From contig JAAYHA010000046.1 in NCBI GenBank assembly GCA_012727545.1, positions 1 through 5,698 of the forward strand: a stretch of 5,698 nt of DNA, given 5' to 3'. A program made the translations under genes and the position numbers. Shown piece after piece: positions 5,665 through 5,698 of the stretch (within the stretch, counting starts at the first letter, position 1; each line of letters begins with the position of its first letter). This DNA is from Synergistaceae bacterium. GTDB taxonomy: Bacteria; Synergistota; Synergistia; Synergistales; Synergistaceae. The notes under the pieces are model-generated. The model had not been told where the DNA came from. It searched no databases and saw only the letters and a list, made by a program, of their open reading frames with translations.

Positions 5665-5680
5665 CGAGTTGCGAGTTGCG
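5665..5680. repeat. Short tandem repeat CGAGTTG x2
   Basis: The heptamer CGAGTTG is repeated twice head to tail (5665-5678) and followed by CG, directly after the GC-rich direct repeats. It may be part of a longer array or composite repeat continuing to the right of the window. Confidence 0.45.
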
Positions 5681-5698
5681 CGAATCGGCTGGTAGTTA

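Larger units (their letters stand above)
5376..5698. other. Gene-free region with palindromes and degenerate repeats
   Basis: No frame of convincing length or family resemblance is visible here on either strand. Two perfect 10-bp palindromes abut, TAAGATCTTA (5451-5460) and AGAAGCTTCT (5460-5469), sharing one base. A TTTTCC-GTCA-GGAAAA hairpin (5470-5485) with a following T-run comes next, and the GC-rich repeats lie at the right end. A 26-codon plus-strand frame with a good ribosome site starts at GTG 5381. Any gene to the right lies outside the window. Confidence 0.5.

Noticed and set aside
5595..5680. CRISPR array
   Set aside because: There are only two 14-bp copies with no third unit, no regular spacers and no cas gene, and the copies lie within palindromic intergenic repeats.
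5696..5698. TAA on the minus strand as the stop of an upstream gene
   Set aside because: Three bases at the window edge cannot support a coding call, and the adjacent sequence is repetitive intergenic DNA.

Overview
All five genes in this window lie on the minus strand, so the window reads right to left. The gene set is a GntR-type regulator with an FCD ligand domain, a DMT/EamA transporter, an NhaC-superfamily sodium-coupled transporter, a LYS9-like saccharopine dehydrogenase and a threonine aldolase cut by the window edge. This looks like an amino-acid uptake and catabolism locus. Base composition is moderate and the promoters and Shine-Dalgarno sites are consensus-like. The content would suit an anaerobic amino-acid-fermenting bacterium (Synergistota or Clostridia, for example), but that placement is inference and no RNA marker gene supports it.

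Layout. Positions 5698-5281 hold no convincing gene. This stretch carries GC-rich direct and inverted repeats near the right edge, two abutting 10-bp palindromes, and the promoter and operator region of the regulator. gntR (5280-4561) and eamA (4542-3604) are 18 nt apart and form one unit, closed by a weak terminator at 3596-3567. A strong sigma-70-type promoter (TTGACA-17-TATTAT, 3526-3498) then starts a second unit: a leader of about 165 nt, the NhaC-type transporter (3325-1799) and, 31 nt later, the saccharopine dehydrogenase (1767-448). A 15-bp hairpin at 429-389 closes that unit. A possible promoter for the threonine aldolase gene (307 to beyond the left edge) overlaps this hairpin.

How the parts may fit. 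The most informative regulatory signal is a shared element, TTGGATACnAnnTAGTGAA, found once in the gntR leader (5313-5293) and once in the nhaC leader (3474-3454), in both cases just downstream of the predicted promoter. It predicts that the FCD regulator controls itself and the transporter-dehydrogenase unit. NhaC-superfamily members include proposed amino-acid transporters as well as Na+/H+ antiporters, and the enzyme next to this one is built to make or cleave a glutamate-linked secondary amine. A plausible reading is sodium-linked import of an amino acid or opine-like compound, oxidative cleavage by the dehydrogenase, and threonine/glycine interconversion by the aldolase. The true substrate cannot be read from the sequence.

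Nothing here is a clear mobile element, CRISPR array, tRNA or rRNA. The possibly undescribed part is the orphan saccharopine-dehydrogenase module with its dedicated transporter and shared operator.
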